From an uncultured Anaerolineaceae bacterium (GTDB taxonomy: Bacteria; Chloroflexota; Anaerolineae; Anaerolineales; Anaerolineaceae), in the NCBI GenBank assembly GCA_938020565.1, contig CALIHP010000075.1:1-51980 (forward strand): a stretch of DNA of 51,980 nucleotides. Direction: 5' to 3'. Within the stretch, counting starts at the first letter, position 1; every line of letters starts with the position of its first letter. The notes beneath the pieces are model-generated. The model was not told the origin of the DNA. It saw nothing but the letters and a program-made list of their open reading frames with translations, and searched no databases. This document shows positions 17,846 to 25,803 of this stretch, piece after piece. A program made the translations under genes and the position numbers.

Positions 17846-18721
17846 TTATCCTTTGACGCCGCCGGCGGTAATCCCGGCGATAATTTTTTCTGACAGGAAG
17901 AGATACAGGACGAACGTCGGCAGGAAGACGATAATGACCGCCGCGAACATTCCCGCCCAGTCGCCCGTGTACTTCATCGCGTCGATCATCGAGTATAATC
18001 CAACCGCGACCGGCTTGACCCGGTCGTTATTCGCGAAAATCAGCGACATAAAATATTCGTTCCATATATTGATGAAATTAAAGATGCTGACGGTGATTAT
18101 TCCCGGCTGCGCCAGGGGAAGCATAATTTTCCAGAAGATCGAAATCTGGGAGCATCCGTCGATCGCGGCCGCTTCCTCGTAGCTCGCGGACAGGTTCGAA
18201 AAAAAAGTCAGCAGGAAAATCGTCGTATACGGAATATTGATCCCGACGTACAGGAAGATCATCAAAATCCGTACCGTCCAATCCTGCTTGAGCAGCTGCA
18301 TCTGGGAGACGACGCCGAAGAGCGGCAGGATGATCATGACCATCGGGACGCCCAGCGCGGCGACAAAGCTTGATTGAATCGGCTTATTCAGGAAGAATCT
18401 GAAGCGCGAAAGCGCGTACGCCGCCGGCGCGCTGACGAGGATCAGGATCGTGGCTGATATGATCGAGTAGAAGAGTGAGTTGGTAAAAAAGACGGAAACG
18501 TTCTGCGAATTCCAGGCCTTTACGTAGTTTTCAAAATGCAGCCCCGACGGGAACTGCAGCGAGGTCCCTTTGAAGATCTCTTTCGTCGTTGCGAACGACG
18601 TGGCCAGGATCCAGCCGATCAGGGCGAAGGTAAAGACGACCCAGATCGTCAGGATCAGGTAGCCCGGGAGGAGCGAAGCCTCTTTACGCCAATTGATATT
18701 CAGAAAAGATTTTCGAGTCAT
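17846..18721 (-). CDS. Carbohydrate ABC transporter permease, MalG type
   Basis: 291 residues with six hydrophobic segments and the ABC permease EAA loop SYEEAAAIDGCSQISIFWKI (about 195-214) that docks on the ATPase. It ends in the usual ITAGGVKG of the MalG family. It imports a sugar in a complex with a MalF-type partner, a binding protein and an ATPase; given the nahK pair downstream, the sugar is probably a hexosamine-containing glycan (inference). Only a C-terminal scrap of the MalF partner remains upstream, so the transporter is incomplete here and may be non-functional or served by parts encoded elsewhere. The ATG is preceded by AGAGG, 11 bases after the stop of the remnant. Confidence 0.86.
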   Translation of the reverse strand: MTRKSFLNINWRKEASLLPGYLILTIWVVFTFALIGWILATSFATTKEIFKGTSLQFPSGLHFENYVKAWNSQNVSVFFTNSLFYSIISATILILVSAPAAYALSRFRFFLNKPIQSSFVAALGVPMVMIILPLFGVVSQMQLLKQDWTVRILMIFLYVGINIPYTTIFLLTFFSNLSASYEEAAAIDGCSQISIFWKIMLPLAQPGIITVSIFNFINIWNEYFMSLIFANNDRVKPVAVGLYSMIDAMKYTGDWAGMFAAVIIVFLPTFVLYLFLSEKIIAGITAGGVKG

Positions 18722-18732
18722 CGTTCAGCCTC

Positions 18733-18885
18733 TTAGAATTCGATTTCTTCTTCACGGATGATCGCCGTCGTCAGGATAAACACGGCGACAACGATCAGGC
18801 TCAGGACGACGCCGACCGCCGCGCCCAGCCCGGCGTTGCGCTCGGTTACAACGTTCCTCTCAAATTCCTTTGAGCTTGACCTGTT
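18733..18885 (-). pseudogene. C-terminal remnant of a MalF-type sugar ABC permease
   Basis: Read on the minus strand, an open frame without any ATG ends in ERNAGLGAAVGVVLSLIV, one hydrophobic helix and a short charged tail IIREEEIEF, then TAA at 18733. This is the typical last membrane helix of the first permease in sugar ABC operons. The preceding ~250 codons, and the binding-protein gene normally upstream, are absent. Immediately upstream lies an intact-looking promoter (18893-18920). The simplest reading is a deletion that fused the operon promoter region to the last ~45 codons of the permease gene. Confidence 0.7.
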
Positions 18886-18892
18886 ACTTCCT

Positions 18893-18920
18893 ATTATATT
18901 GAAAACGAACCGCTTTACAA
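18893..18920 (-). promoter_or_regulatory. Promoter facing the truncated transporter operon
   Basis: On the minus strand TTGTAA (18915-18920), 16 bases, TATAAT (18893-18898). It would transcribe the permease remnant, malG-type permease, nucleotidyltransferase and nahK. It lies about 25 bases from the remnant of coding homology, where the binding-protein gene would be expected. Confidence 0.5.
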
Positions 18921-19003
18921 TAGCAAAAAAAGTATGGGAAATAGTAAAATTGTTGTGACGCTGTTTCCTTTTTTATCGATTAAGGTCGCTGGAGAAAGCA
19001 GGA

Positions 19004-19921
19004 ATGATGAGGAGAACCGATGAAATTCGTTTAGATATTAATCGTATTCGCGAGTTGCTGACAAATTTGCAGGAGCTGACGAATTTACGCTTCTCGCTGC
19101 ATACGACCGGCGCGCAGGAGATTATCACGGTCAACCGGAGGTCGGACTTTTGTAATCTGATTTGCGAGACGCAGTACGGGTACCAGAAATGTTTCAATTC
19201 GGACCTGAAAGGAATCGAAACGGCGAAGCTCCTCGAAAAGCCGTATCAGTATCGTTGCCATGCCGGGCTGATCGATACGACGATCCCGATTTATAACCGG
19301 GGCGAGCTCGCCGCGATTATCCTCTTTGGTCAGATTCTTGACGATTCGCCAATCGAGGTCCAGTGGCGCCGTTCGGCGCAGAGCTGCGAATGGCATACTG
19401 AAATGTACAATTTGGAGAAGGCGTTTTATGAGCTGCCGCGGCTGTCGAGTCGGGCGATCCGCGCGGCCTACGAGATTATCAATACCTGCGTCAGCGAAGT
19501 CCGTTTATCACAGCTGCTCTCGATTGAGCAGATGAGCGATTATGAGCGGCTGACGCTCTACCTGAAATCGAATTACGCAAAGGCGCTTGACGCGGAGACG
19601 ATTGCCGGCGAGCTGGCGATGTCGAAAAGCCGGCTGTACCGTGTCGTACAGGAGTCTGGCGGCGGGAAATCGCTGAATACGTTAATTACGGAGGAGCGTG
19701 TTTATGCGGCGAAGCGGCTCCTGAAAACCTCGTCCGCTCCAGTCCGGGAAATCGGCGCGCAGGTCGGTATTCTGGATTACAACTATTTTACGAAGCTGTT
19801 CCGGAGGTATACCGGCCGGACGCCGCGCGCCTACCGGGCGGAGAAGGTCCGTGTTTCTGCCGTGATCGGCCCTGCCGCGCCGGCGCAGCGGACCGGGAAA
19901 TCTGAAAGCAATTCCGACTGA
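19004..19921 (+). CDS. AraC-family regulator with PocR sensor domain
   Basis: 305 residues. The N-terminal half (about 8-165) has the PocR pattern, with CNLICETQYGYQKCFNSD and YRCHAGLIDTTIPIYNRGEL, including the Cys residues typical of this ligand-sensing domain. The C-terminal ~100 residues are an AraC double HTH: LAMSKSRLYRVVQESGG, and the second motif IGAQVGILDYNYFTKLFRRY followed by the conserved TP. It is divergent from the truncated hexosamine transporter operon and is probably its activator (inference from position; PocR domains bind small hydrocarbon or sugar ligands). A GGAGA site precedes the ATG by 8 bases; the ATG at 19007 is an alternative. Confidence 0.85.
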   Translation: MMRRTDEIRLDINRIRELLTNLQELTNLRFSLHTTGAQEIITVNRRSDFCNLICETQYGYQKCFNSDLKGIETAKLLEKPYQYRCHAGLIDTTIPIYNRGELAAIILFGQILDDSPIEVQWRRSAQSCEWHTEMYNLEKAFYELPRLSSRAIRAAYEIINTCVSEVRLSQLLSIEQMSDYERLTLYLKSNYAKALDAETIAGELAMSKSRLYRVVQESGGGKSLNTLITEERVYAAKRLLKTSSAPVREIGAQVGILDYNYFTKLFRRYTGRTPRAYRAEKVRVSAVIGPAAPAQRTGKSESNSD

Positions 19922-20066
19922 ATGCATTAAAAAGGGAGGGAATTGCGGTATGATTGTGAGAGGAAAGTACAAGGGATTGTGCAGTTGTTTTTAACTGCCT
20001 GAAAAAGAACGTCAGGGAAAATTGGGGAAACGGGCGAAAAGCCTCGAAAAACGAAAGGGATTGCGC

Positions 20067-20909
20067 ATGTATAAAATTTTACGAAAGAAATCATTGAACC
20101 CGACTGTCACGCTGATGGAAGTGGAGGCGCCGTTTGTCGCCCGAAAGGCGAAAGCCGGACAGTTTATTATTTTTCGGGTCGACGAGTATGGTGAGCGCGT
20201 GCCATTGACGATCGCGGACGCTGATCCGGAAACGGGGAGCGTTACGATCATTTTCCAAATCGTCGGGGCGGCGACGCAGAAGCTGAACATGCTGAACGAG
20301 GGTGACTTTATTCAGGATTTTGTCGGCCCGTTGGGGACGCCTTCGAAAGTTGAAGGTTTCAAGAAGGTTGCGGTTGTTGGCGGTGGCGTCGGGTCCGCGA
20401 TCGCGTATCCGGTCGCGAAGGCGTTTCATAATGCCGGCGCAATCGTGCATACGATCGCGGGTTTTCGGAGTCAGGACCTGGTTATCTTGGAGGACGAATT
20501 CCGCGCAGTCAGCGAGAAGATGGTCCTGATGACCGATGATGGGAGCTACGGTGAGAAAGGGCTGGTGACCGACGCGCTGCGTTCGCTGATCGAAAGCGGA
20601 GAAAAATATGACGAGGTCGTTGCGATCGGACCATTGATCATGATGAAATTTATTGCGAAGCTGACGAAAGAATACGGGCTGCATACGGTCGTATCAATGA
20701 ACCCGATTATGGTTGATGGAACCGGGATGTGCGGCTGTTGCCGGCTGACGGTCGGCGGAAAAACGCTGTTTGCCTGCGTCGACGGTCCGGAATTCGACGC
20801 GCATCAGGTGGATTTCGACGAAGCGATTTCGCGCTCCAGTATTTATAAAGGCTTTGAACGTCACGCGTACGAAGAATCCTGCAATCTCTTCAAACAGGAG
20901 GTTAAATAA
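20067..20909 (+). CDS. nfnA: NfnA: NADH-dependent ferredoxin:NADP+ oxidoreductase small subunit
   Basis: 280 residues from the ATG at 20067, which has AAAGGG six bases upstream. An FAD domain (about 1-95), an NAD-binding domain beginning VAVVGGGVGSAIAYP (about 101-115), and a C-terminal [2Fe-2S] site with D217, C222, C225 and C237 in VDGTGMCGCCRL and FACVDG. This is the NfnA/SudB pattern. Together with the next gene it forms NfnAB, a cytoplasmic flavin-based electron-bifurcating enzyme that exchanges electrons between NADPH and NADH plus reduced ferredoxin. Two bases separate it from nfnB. An older annotation would be sulfide dehydrogenase subunit beta. Confidence 0.85.
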   Translation: MYKILRKKSLNPTVTLMEVEAPFVARKAKAGQFIIFRVDEYGERVPLTIADADPETGSVTIIFQIVGAATQKLNMLNEGDFIQDFVGPLGTPSKVEGFKKVAVVGGGVGSAIAYPVAKAFHNAGAIVHTIAGFRSQDLVILEDEFRAVSEKMVLMTDDGSYGEKGLVTDALRSLIESGEKYDEVVAIGPLIMMKFIAKLTKEYGLHTVVSMNPIMVDGTGMCGCCRLTVGGKTLFACVDGPEFDAHQVDFDEAISRSSIYKGFERHAYEESCNLFKQEVK

Positions 20910-20911
20910 TC

Positions 20912-22312
20912 ATGGCTAACATGCGACCAACCAAGAATGAAATGCCGGAGCAGCCGGCGCTCGTCCGCAACCATAATTTTAAAGAAGTGACGCTCGGTTA
21001 TACGCCGGAGCTGGCGATCGACGAAGCGAAGCGCTGTCTGCAGTGCAAACACCGGCCCTGCGTCGCCGGGTGCCCCGTGAATATTAAGATTCCTGATTTT
21101 CTCAAGCTGATTACCGAAGGCGAATTCGAGGCCGCCTATCAGAAAATTTACGAGACGAACGGCCTGCCGGCGATTTCGGGGCGTGTCTGTCCGCAGGAAT
21201 CGCAGTGCGAACAGCGCTGCGTCCGCGGGATCCGCGGCGAGCCGGTTGCGATCGGCCGGCTTGAACGCTTTGTCGCCGATTATCATAACAGTCTTCCGGA
21301 AGCGCCGGCGGAAAAACCGGTTCCGAATGGGCATAAAGTCGCGATCGTCGGTTCCGGTCCTGCCGGTCTGACCTGTGCGAGCGATTTGGCGAAAATGGGG
21401 TACGAGGTTACGATCTTCGAAGCGCTGCATTTAGCCGGCGGCGTACTCGTTTATGGGATTCCTGAATTCCGTCTTCCGAAATCGATCGTTCAGCGCGAAA
21501 TCGATCGGCTCGAAGCGATCGGCGTCAAGATTCATGTCAACGTCGTCGTCGGACGTTCGGTTTCGATCGACGACCTGATTGCCGATGGATATGAAGCCGT
21601 TTTCGTCGGCTCCGGCGCCGGGCTCCCGAAATTCATGAATATTCCGGGCGAGAACCTGAACGGGGTCTTCTCGGCGAACGAGTTCCTGACCCGTGTGAAC
21701 CTGATGAAATCGTATCAGAACGATTCGGCGACCCCGATTGTGCATTCAAAGCGCGTCGCCGTCGTCGGCGGCGGGAACGTCGCGATGGACGCAGCCCGCT
21801 GCGCGAAGCGGTTGGGCGCGGAGGAAGTGTATATCGTGTACCGCCGTTCGGAGGAGGAGCTTCCGGCGCGGATCGAAGAAGTTCATCACGCGAAAGAAGA
21901 GGAAATTATTTTTCGGACGCTCGTCAACCCGGTCGAGATTTTAGCCGATGAAAAACGGTTCGTCGCCGGGATGAAGGTTCAGCGGATGGCGCTGGGAGAA
22001 CCCGATGCGTCGGGACGCCGCCGTCCGGAGCCGATTCCGGGGTCTGAATATTTCCTGCCGGTCGATACGGTGATTATGTCGATCGGGACGACGCCGAACC
22101 CGCTGATCAAGATGACGACCGACGGACTTGAAACGCAGAAATGGGGCGGGATCATTATTAACGAGGAAAACGGGCAGACGTCCCGGCAGGAGGTTTTCGC
22201 CGGCGGCGACGCGGTTACCGGCGCGGCGACGGTTATTCTGGCGATGGGCGCGGGAAAGACAGCCGCCGAAGGGATCCATAAATTCATTACCGAAAAAGCG
22301 GCGAAAGCGTAA
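20912..22312 (+). CDS. nfnB: NfnB: NADPH-binding large subunit (glutamate synthase small-subunit homologue)
   Basis: 466 residues. N-terminal Cys clusters RCLQCKHRPCVAGCPVNI (C42, C45, C50, C54) and GRVCPQESQCEQRCVRG bind [4Fe-4S] centres; VAIVGSGPAGLTCASDLAKM binds FAD and VAVVGGGNVAMDAARCAKRL binds NADPH. The same architecture occurs in GltD, but there is no glutamate synthase large subunit here, and the pairing with nfnA decides for NfnB, where bifurcation takes place. Its 5' end follows nfnA by two bases, with AGGAGG ending 9 bases before the ATG. A hairpin terminator closes the operon 35 bases downstream. Confidence 0.87.
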   Translation: MANMRPTKNEMPEQPALVRNHNFKEVTLGYTPELAIDEAKRCLQCKHRPCVAGCPVNIKIPDFLKLITEGEFEAAYQKIYETNGLPAISGRVCPQESQCEQRCVRGIRGEPVAIGRLERFVADYHNSLPEAPAEKPVPNGHKVAIVGSGPAGLTCASDLAKMGYEVTIFEALHLAGGVLVYGIPEFRLPKSIVQREIDRLEAIGVKIHVNVVVGRSVSIDDLIADGYEAVFVGSGAGLPKFMNIPGENLNGVFSANEFLTRVNLMKSYQNDSATPIVHSKRVAVVGGGNVAMDAARCAKRLGAEEVYIVYRRSEEELPARIEEVHHAKEEEIIFRTLVNPVEILADEKRFVAGMKVQRMALGEPDASGRRRPEPIPGSEYFLPVDTVIMSIGTTPNPLIKMTTDGLETQKWGGIIINEENGQTSRQEVFAGGDAVTGAATVILAMGAGKTAAEGIHKFITEKAAKA

Positions 22313-22347
22313 TTTGGTTCAAATCAGTAGAATCATTTGAAAATGGA

Positions 22348-22380
22348 GAGAGGCTGATAACCTGTCAGTCTCTTTTCTTA
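22348..22380 (+). terminator. Terminator of nfnAB
   Basis: GAGAGGCTGA (22348-22357) pairs over ten positions, two of them G-U, with TCAGTCTCTT (22365-22374), loop TAACCTG, then TTCTTAT. Confidence 0.7.
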
Positions 22381-22486
22381 TCCATGGCTGCGCGCAGTCG
22401 TGCGTTGATTGACGTCTGGTTCATGGGGAAAATATCCCGCCCTTCATCTCTGCGCGGGATGAAGCGGATTTTCTGATGAAATGCTA

Positions 22487-22495
22487 TGATATAAT
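22487..22495 (+). promoter_or_regulatory. Extended -10 promoter of the FHA gene
   Basis: TGATATAAT is a perfect extended -10 (TGN-TATAAT). No convincing -35 is seen at the right distance, as is common for extended -10 promoters. It gives a leader of about 48 bases to the ATG at 22550. Confidence 0.5.
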
Positions 22496-22549
22496 TTTAC
22501 GGAAATGTACATGGATGCGTTTTAGGCGTTTGGATTGGAGTAGAAAATA

Positions 22550-24067
22550 ATGAATAATCAGTTTCAAATCCGAGTTCATTCGGGCGGTTTGCGCGGGCAG
22601 GCGTTCGTCGTTGACAAGCCGGAATTCAAGATTGGGCGCGATCCGTCCTGCGATATCGCGCTGACCGAAACCGCGGTTTCCCGCGTTCACGCGATTATCT
22701 TTAATCAGGGCGTCAATACGCTCGTTCTGGCAGATAATAATTCGACGAACGGAACGACGATTAATAATTTGCAGGTGACGTCTCCGGTTCAAATATCCGA
22801 AAACGACGTGATCATGCTGGGCGGAGAAGTCGCGCTGGCTGTTGAGCGGGTTCCAGCCGGGGTTAACGCCGCCGTCGACGGCGGCGGTCAGCAGGCTCAG
22901 CCGAGGCCGATGAACGAAAACGCCGCGGCGGCGCCGGTTCCACCGTTCGCCGCTCCGTATGACCCCAACCAGTTACAGCAGCCGGGCGCAGCGCCGGTCC
23001 CGCCGGCGTCCGATCCTTTCGCGGCGCAGGGCGCAAATTATCCTTTCGCGCAATCCCCGCAAGGCGCGTATCCGAATCCTATGGCGTCAAATTATAATCC
23101 GGCGATGAATCTTGCGAATCCTTACGGGCAGAACCAATACGGTCAGCCGCCCGCGTCCGCTTATCCATATGCGCAGCCGGCTGCGAATCCATACGGAGAC
23201 CCATCGGCGCCCGCCGGTTATCCACAGCCGCAGCAGCCTGAGCCGGCGTCTGCCCCGCAGGGCATGAATCCGGATACGATTCAGCCGAGCCTTCAGGAAC
23301 CGCAGGGAATCCCCGGAGCGAGCGCGTATCCATCTTCTTCTCAACCGTTCGTGGGTGGAATCAGCGCGCCGAACGGGGGAGCTGACCCGATGAATCCGAT
23401 GCCTGCCCCCGGAATGGTTCCGCCGGGCCGGAGCGCCTATCCGCAGTCCCCTTCTCAGTCGGTTTCACAATACAGCGGATATCGGGCCATCCCGCCGCAG
23501 GGTCTGGATCCAATGAACCCCTATGGCCAGCCGCAGCAGCCCGGTTTTGATCCGAATAACCCGTATGCCCAATCACAGCAGAGTCCTTATGCACAGGCGC
23601 AGCCGGGAATTGCGAATCCATACGCGCAGCCGCAGCAGCCCGGGTTCGATCCGAATAACCCGTATGCCCAGCCACAGCAGAATCCTTACGCACAGGCGCA
23701 GCCGGGAATTGCGAACCCCTACGCGCAGCCGCAGCAGCCCGGGTTTGATCCGAATAACCCGTATGCCCAGCCGCAGGCAGCTTATGGTTATGGACAGCAG
23801 CCCAATCCCTATGGCCAGAATCCATACGGGCAGCAGCCGGGTTACGGTTACGCTGACCCGAATTACAATCCCGCCGGCGACGAACAGGGCGCAGATGGGC
23901 TGAGGTCTAAGAAGACGCTGTTTATAATTCTGGGAATCGTTTTGGCGGTGATCCTGATTATCGTTGCATTGATTGTTTATGTTGATGCTAATTATTTGTG
24001 GTGCGACTGGTTCTCGTTCCTGTGGAGTGCGGAAGCCTGCCAGAATTATCCGCCGGCCGTTCATTAG
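22550..24067 (+). CDS. FHA-domain membrane protein with Pro/Gln/Tyr-rich repeat linker
   Basis: 505 residues in three parts. Residues 1-101 are a forkhead-associated domain with the phosphothreonine-binding residues GRDPS (29-33), SRVHA (44-48) and NSTNGT (64-69). Residues about 105-445 are a low-complexity linker rich in Pro, Gln, Ala, Asn and Tyr, including 33-residue repeats of the type QQPGFDPNNPYAQ. Residues about 455-477 form one membrane helix, followed by a short outer tail with two Cys (YLWCDW, AEACQN). An FHA domain in the cytoplasm tethered to the membrane suggests reading of Ser/Thr-kinase phosphorylation. No kinase gene is in the window. The next gene starts 6 bases after the stop. 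Confidence 0.82.
   Translation: MNNQFQIRVHSGGLRGQAFVVDKPEFKIGRDPSCDIALTETAVSRVHAIIFNQGVNTLVLADNNSTNGTTINNLQVTSPVQISENDVIMLGGEVALAVERVPAGVNAAVDGGGQQAQPRPMNENAAAAPVPPFAAPYDPNQLQQPGAAPVPPASDPFAAQGANYPFAQSPQGAYPNPMASNYNPAMNLANPYGQNQYGQPPASAYPYAQPAANPYGDPSAPAGYPQPQQPEPASAPQGMNPDTIQPSLQEPQGIPGASAYPSSSQPFVGGISAPNGGADPMNPMPAPGMVPPGRSAYPQSPSQSVSQYSGYRAIPPQGLDPMNPYGQPQQPGFDPNNPYAQSQQSPYAQAQPGIANPYAQPQQPGFDPNNPYAQPQQNPYAQAQPGIANPYAQPQQPGFDPNNPYAQPQAAYGYGQQPNPYGQNPYGQQPGYGYADPNYNPAGDEQGADGLRSKKTLFIILGIVLAVILIIVALIVYVDANYLWCDWFSFLWSAEACQNYPPAVH
23528..23773 (+). repeat. 99-bp tandem repeat inside the FHA gene (about 2.5 units)
   Basis: Units start at 23528, 23627 and 23726, each opening with CAGCCGCAGCAGCCCGG. 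The first two full units differ at only a handful of bases and the third is cut after about 48 bases. The 99-base period keeps the reading frame (33 codons). Near identity at the DNA level, including silent sites, points to recent duplication. Confidence 0.85.
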
Positions 24068-24073
24068 GAGAAA

Positions 24074-24430
24074 ATGAAAATGATGATGCCCTCGAATTCA
24101 GAGCCGGAAGTAATCGCTCAAACTGAGAATTTTGTGATCTGGACGGTTCAGGACGCTGACGGCGAACCGCTGTATCACCTGGATATTAACAATCTTGTTG
24201 TCCGATTCTTTACAGAAGAATGGGAAGAGTTTAAGACGTTCGCTGCGAAGTTTGCGAAAAATCCAAAGGCGGACGCGGATGGCGTTATTGCTGAGACGGA
24301 GGCTTATTACGCCGGCGTGGAAACGTCTGAGAATGAGGATACGCTGTACACGATCGACGTGACCGGCGCAACGATTTATCTTTACGAAGAGGACTTCAAA
24401 GAGCTTTGCGAGCTGCTTCGCGAGCTGTAA
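24074..24430 (+). CDS. Small acidic protein of unknown function
   Basis: 118 residues, strongly acidic, no membrane segment or signal peptide. It alternates beta-like stretches (NFVIWTVQ, YHLDINNLVVRFFT, TLYTIDVTGATIYLY) with a helix-forming region, which looks like one compact alpha/beta domain. I do not recognise the family. It starts 6 bases after the FHA gene stop, next to AGGAG, so it is the second gene of that operon; the first Met is very close to the site, and Met3 (24080) has better spacing. A strong terminator follows. Confidence 0.68.
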   Translation: MKMMMPSNSEPEVIAQTENFVIWTVQDADGEPLYHLDINNLVVRFFTEEWEEFKTFAAKFAKNPKADADGVIAETEAYYAGVETSENEDTLYTIDVTGATIYLYEEDFKELCELLREL

Positions 24431-24448
24431 ATCTGAGGAGATCGAAGG

Positions 24449-24500
24449 AAAAGGATTCGGCGCTTGCTGATTGAGCGGGTGACCGAATCCTTTTTTATTT
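24449..24500 (+). terminator. Bidirectional terminator between FHA operon and YbbN operon
   Basis: AAAAGGATTCGG (24449-24460) pairs perfectly with CCGAATCCTTTT (24483-24494), followed by TTATTT on the plus strand. On the minus strand the hairpin ends in CCTTTTCC, so it can also serve the convergent YbbN operon. Confidence 0.82.
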
Positions 24501-24530
24501 CAACCGGAGAAGGAACGGGAGTGCGTCCGA

Positions 24531-25373
24531 TCAGAAAAGGATTTTCGCCAGCTCGGCCCGGTAGGCTTCGCGGGCCGGATCGTCGGGTGGAAGCGTTTCC
24601 AGCACGGCTACGACGATTTTGCGGACTGAACCGTTTCCGTACGCGCGGTTCATTTTTAACAGCTCGAAGAGCGATTCGATTGCCAGTTCTTTTTTGCCCT
24701 GCGACAGGAAGCGGATCGAGGAACGAAACTGCAGCCCTTCTTCACTTCCTTCGTCAAAGGTCAGCCGCCCTTCGTCAAACGCGGACATGGTGTCCGCGAG
24801 CGGGAGCAGCCGTTCCGCCGCGACGTAAAACGGGCTTGGAGGAAAGTTACTGAGAAGTCTGGCGGCGTCTTCCCAGCGGCGATCGTTCAGATATGCGACC
24901 GCTAATCCGAATAAAGCGCGCGGATTTTCCGGGCGCTCGTCGAGGAATTCTTCGTATAGATTTTCGGCTTCGACAACGTCGCCCGAATTCAGGCTCGCTT
25001 CGGCTTTTTCGAGCGTCAGCGTCATCGGATCGATTGCGTTGATCTGTTTCAGGGCGGTCAGATAGACCGCGGTCGAATGCAGCCCGAGAATCTGGTTTTC
25101 GATTTGGCCCTGAAAAACGAACTTGACGCAGGGAACGCTGAAAACGGCGAACTGCGACGTGACGACCGGGCTGGTTTCGATATTGACGAGCGCGAGTCGG
25201 ACCGAACCGGCGATCCGATCCATCAGGTCTTCGAGCGTCTTCTTTACTTTCAGGCTTTCTTTTGACCATGGAGCCCAGAACGCCAGCATGACGATCGAGG
25301 ACACGGAAAAGTCGATGACTTCCTCCTGTAAATTAAACTCGTCGATTTCGATAATGTCGGGGCGCGCGGTCAT
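24531..25373 (-). CDS. YbbN-like thioredoxin-fold/TPR protein
   Basis: 280 residues. The first ~110 have a thioredoxin fold, but the active site WCxxC is replaced by WAPWSKES, with no Cys, while the cis-Pro region FSVPCVKFVFQG is kept. The rest is made of TPR-like helical repeats (EAENLYEEFLDERPENPRAL, ELAIESLFELL). This is the layout of YbbN/CnoX-type holdases, which protect client proteins rather than reduce disulfides; C123-region chemistry cannot be judged. It overlaps the preceding gene by four bases (ATGA type) and is the last gene of the operon with the amidase. Confidence 0.8.
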   Translation of the reverse strand: MTARPDIIEIDEFNLQEEVIDFSVSSIVMLAFWAPWSKESLKVKKTLEDLMDRIAGSVRLALVNIETSPVVTSQFAVFSVPCVKFVFQGQIENQILGLHSTAVYLTALKQINAIDPMTLTLEKAEASLNSGDVVEAENLYEEFLDERPENPRALFGLAVAYLNDRRWEDAARLLSNFPPSPFYVAAERLLPLADTMSAFDEGRLTFDEGSEEGLQFRSSIRFLSQGKKELAIESLFELLKMNRAYGNGSVRKIVVAVLETLPPDDPAREAYRAELAKILF

Positions 25374-25789
25374 TCGTCCTCGCAGCTTTCCGACGGCGTA
25401 TCGATATGGATGAGCTCGCCGTGTACGTTGACCACGAATTTATATCCCATCATGCCGAACATTTTCAACGCGTCTTTGGGAATCCCGACGCGCATCAGCT
25501 CGTCAAGCTGGTTCCCGAAATCTTTCATCGCCGACTTGATCAGCGCAACCGTCAGAAGGTCGTCTTTCCCGATCATCTCTGCTGTCTTCGTCGACAGCAG
25601 GTCTTCGTTTCCCTCGACGCCTTTTGTAAAGACTTCCCATATCTGTCGGTCGACCTCAGCCGAGGGTACGTAACGCCGGAAACCGTTGTCGTCGACGATG
25701 TAGAAAGATTCCTGCCCGATGGTTTCGGTTTCGAGCGGCTGGTCGTTTTCATCAAAAATCAAGCCTGGAAAAAGAGGATGCTGCGCCAT
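25370..25789 (-). CDS. Conserved-looking 139-residue protein of unknown function
   Basis: 139 residues, soluble and acidic, starting MAQHPLFPGLIFDENDQPLE. An N-terminal beta-rich part (FYIVDDNGFRRYVPSAEVD) is followed by a helical part (about 60-115), then a short strand region FVVNVHGELIHID. No motif for catalysis or binding is seen. Its position between a peptidoglycan amidase and a YbbN-like chaperone, overlapping the latter by 4 bases, suggests a role in envelope or protein homeostasis, but that is only context. A GAAAGGAAA site lies upstream of the ATG. Confidence 0.65.
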   Translation of the reverse strand: MAQHPLFPGLIFDENDQPLETETIGQESFYIVDDNGFRRYVPSAEVDRQIWEVFTKGVEGNEDLLSTKTAEMIGKDDLLTVALIKSAMKDFGNQLDELMRVGIPKDALKMFGMMGYKFVVNVHGELIHIDTPSESCEDE

Positions 25790-25803
25790 GATTTTCCTTT
25801 CGT

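Noticed and set aside
23528..23773. Regular repeats suggestive of a CRISPR array
   Set aside because: The period of 99 bases is an exact codon multiple, the units are continuous with no unique spacers, and they lie inside the FHA reading frame.
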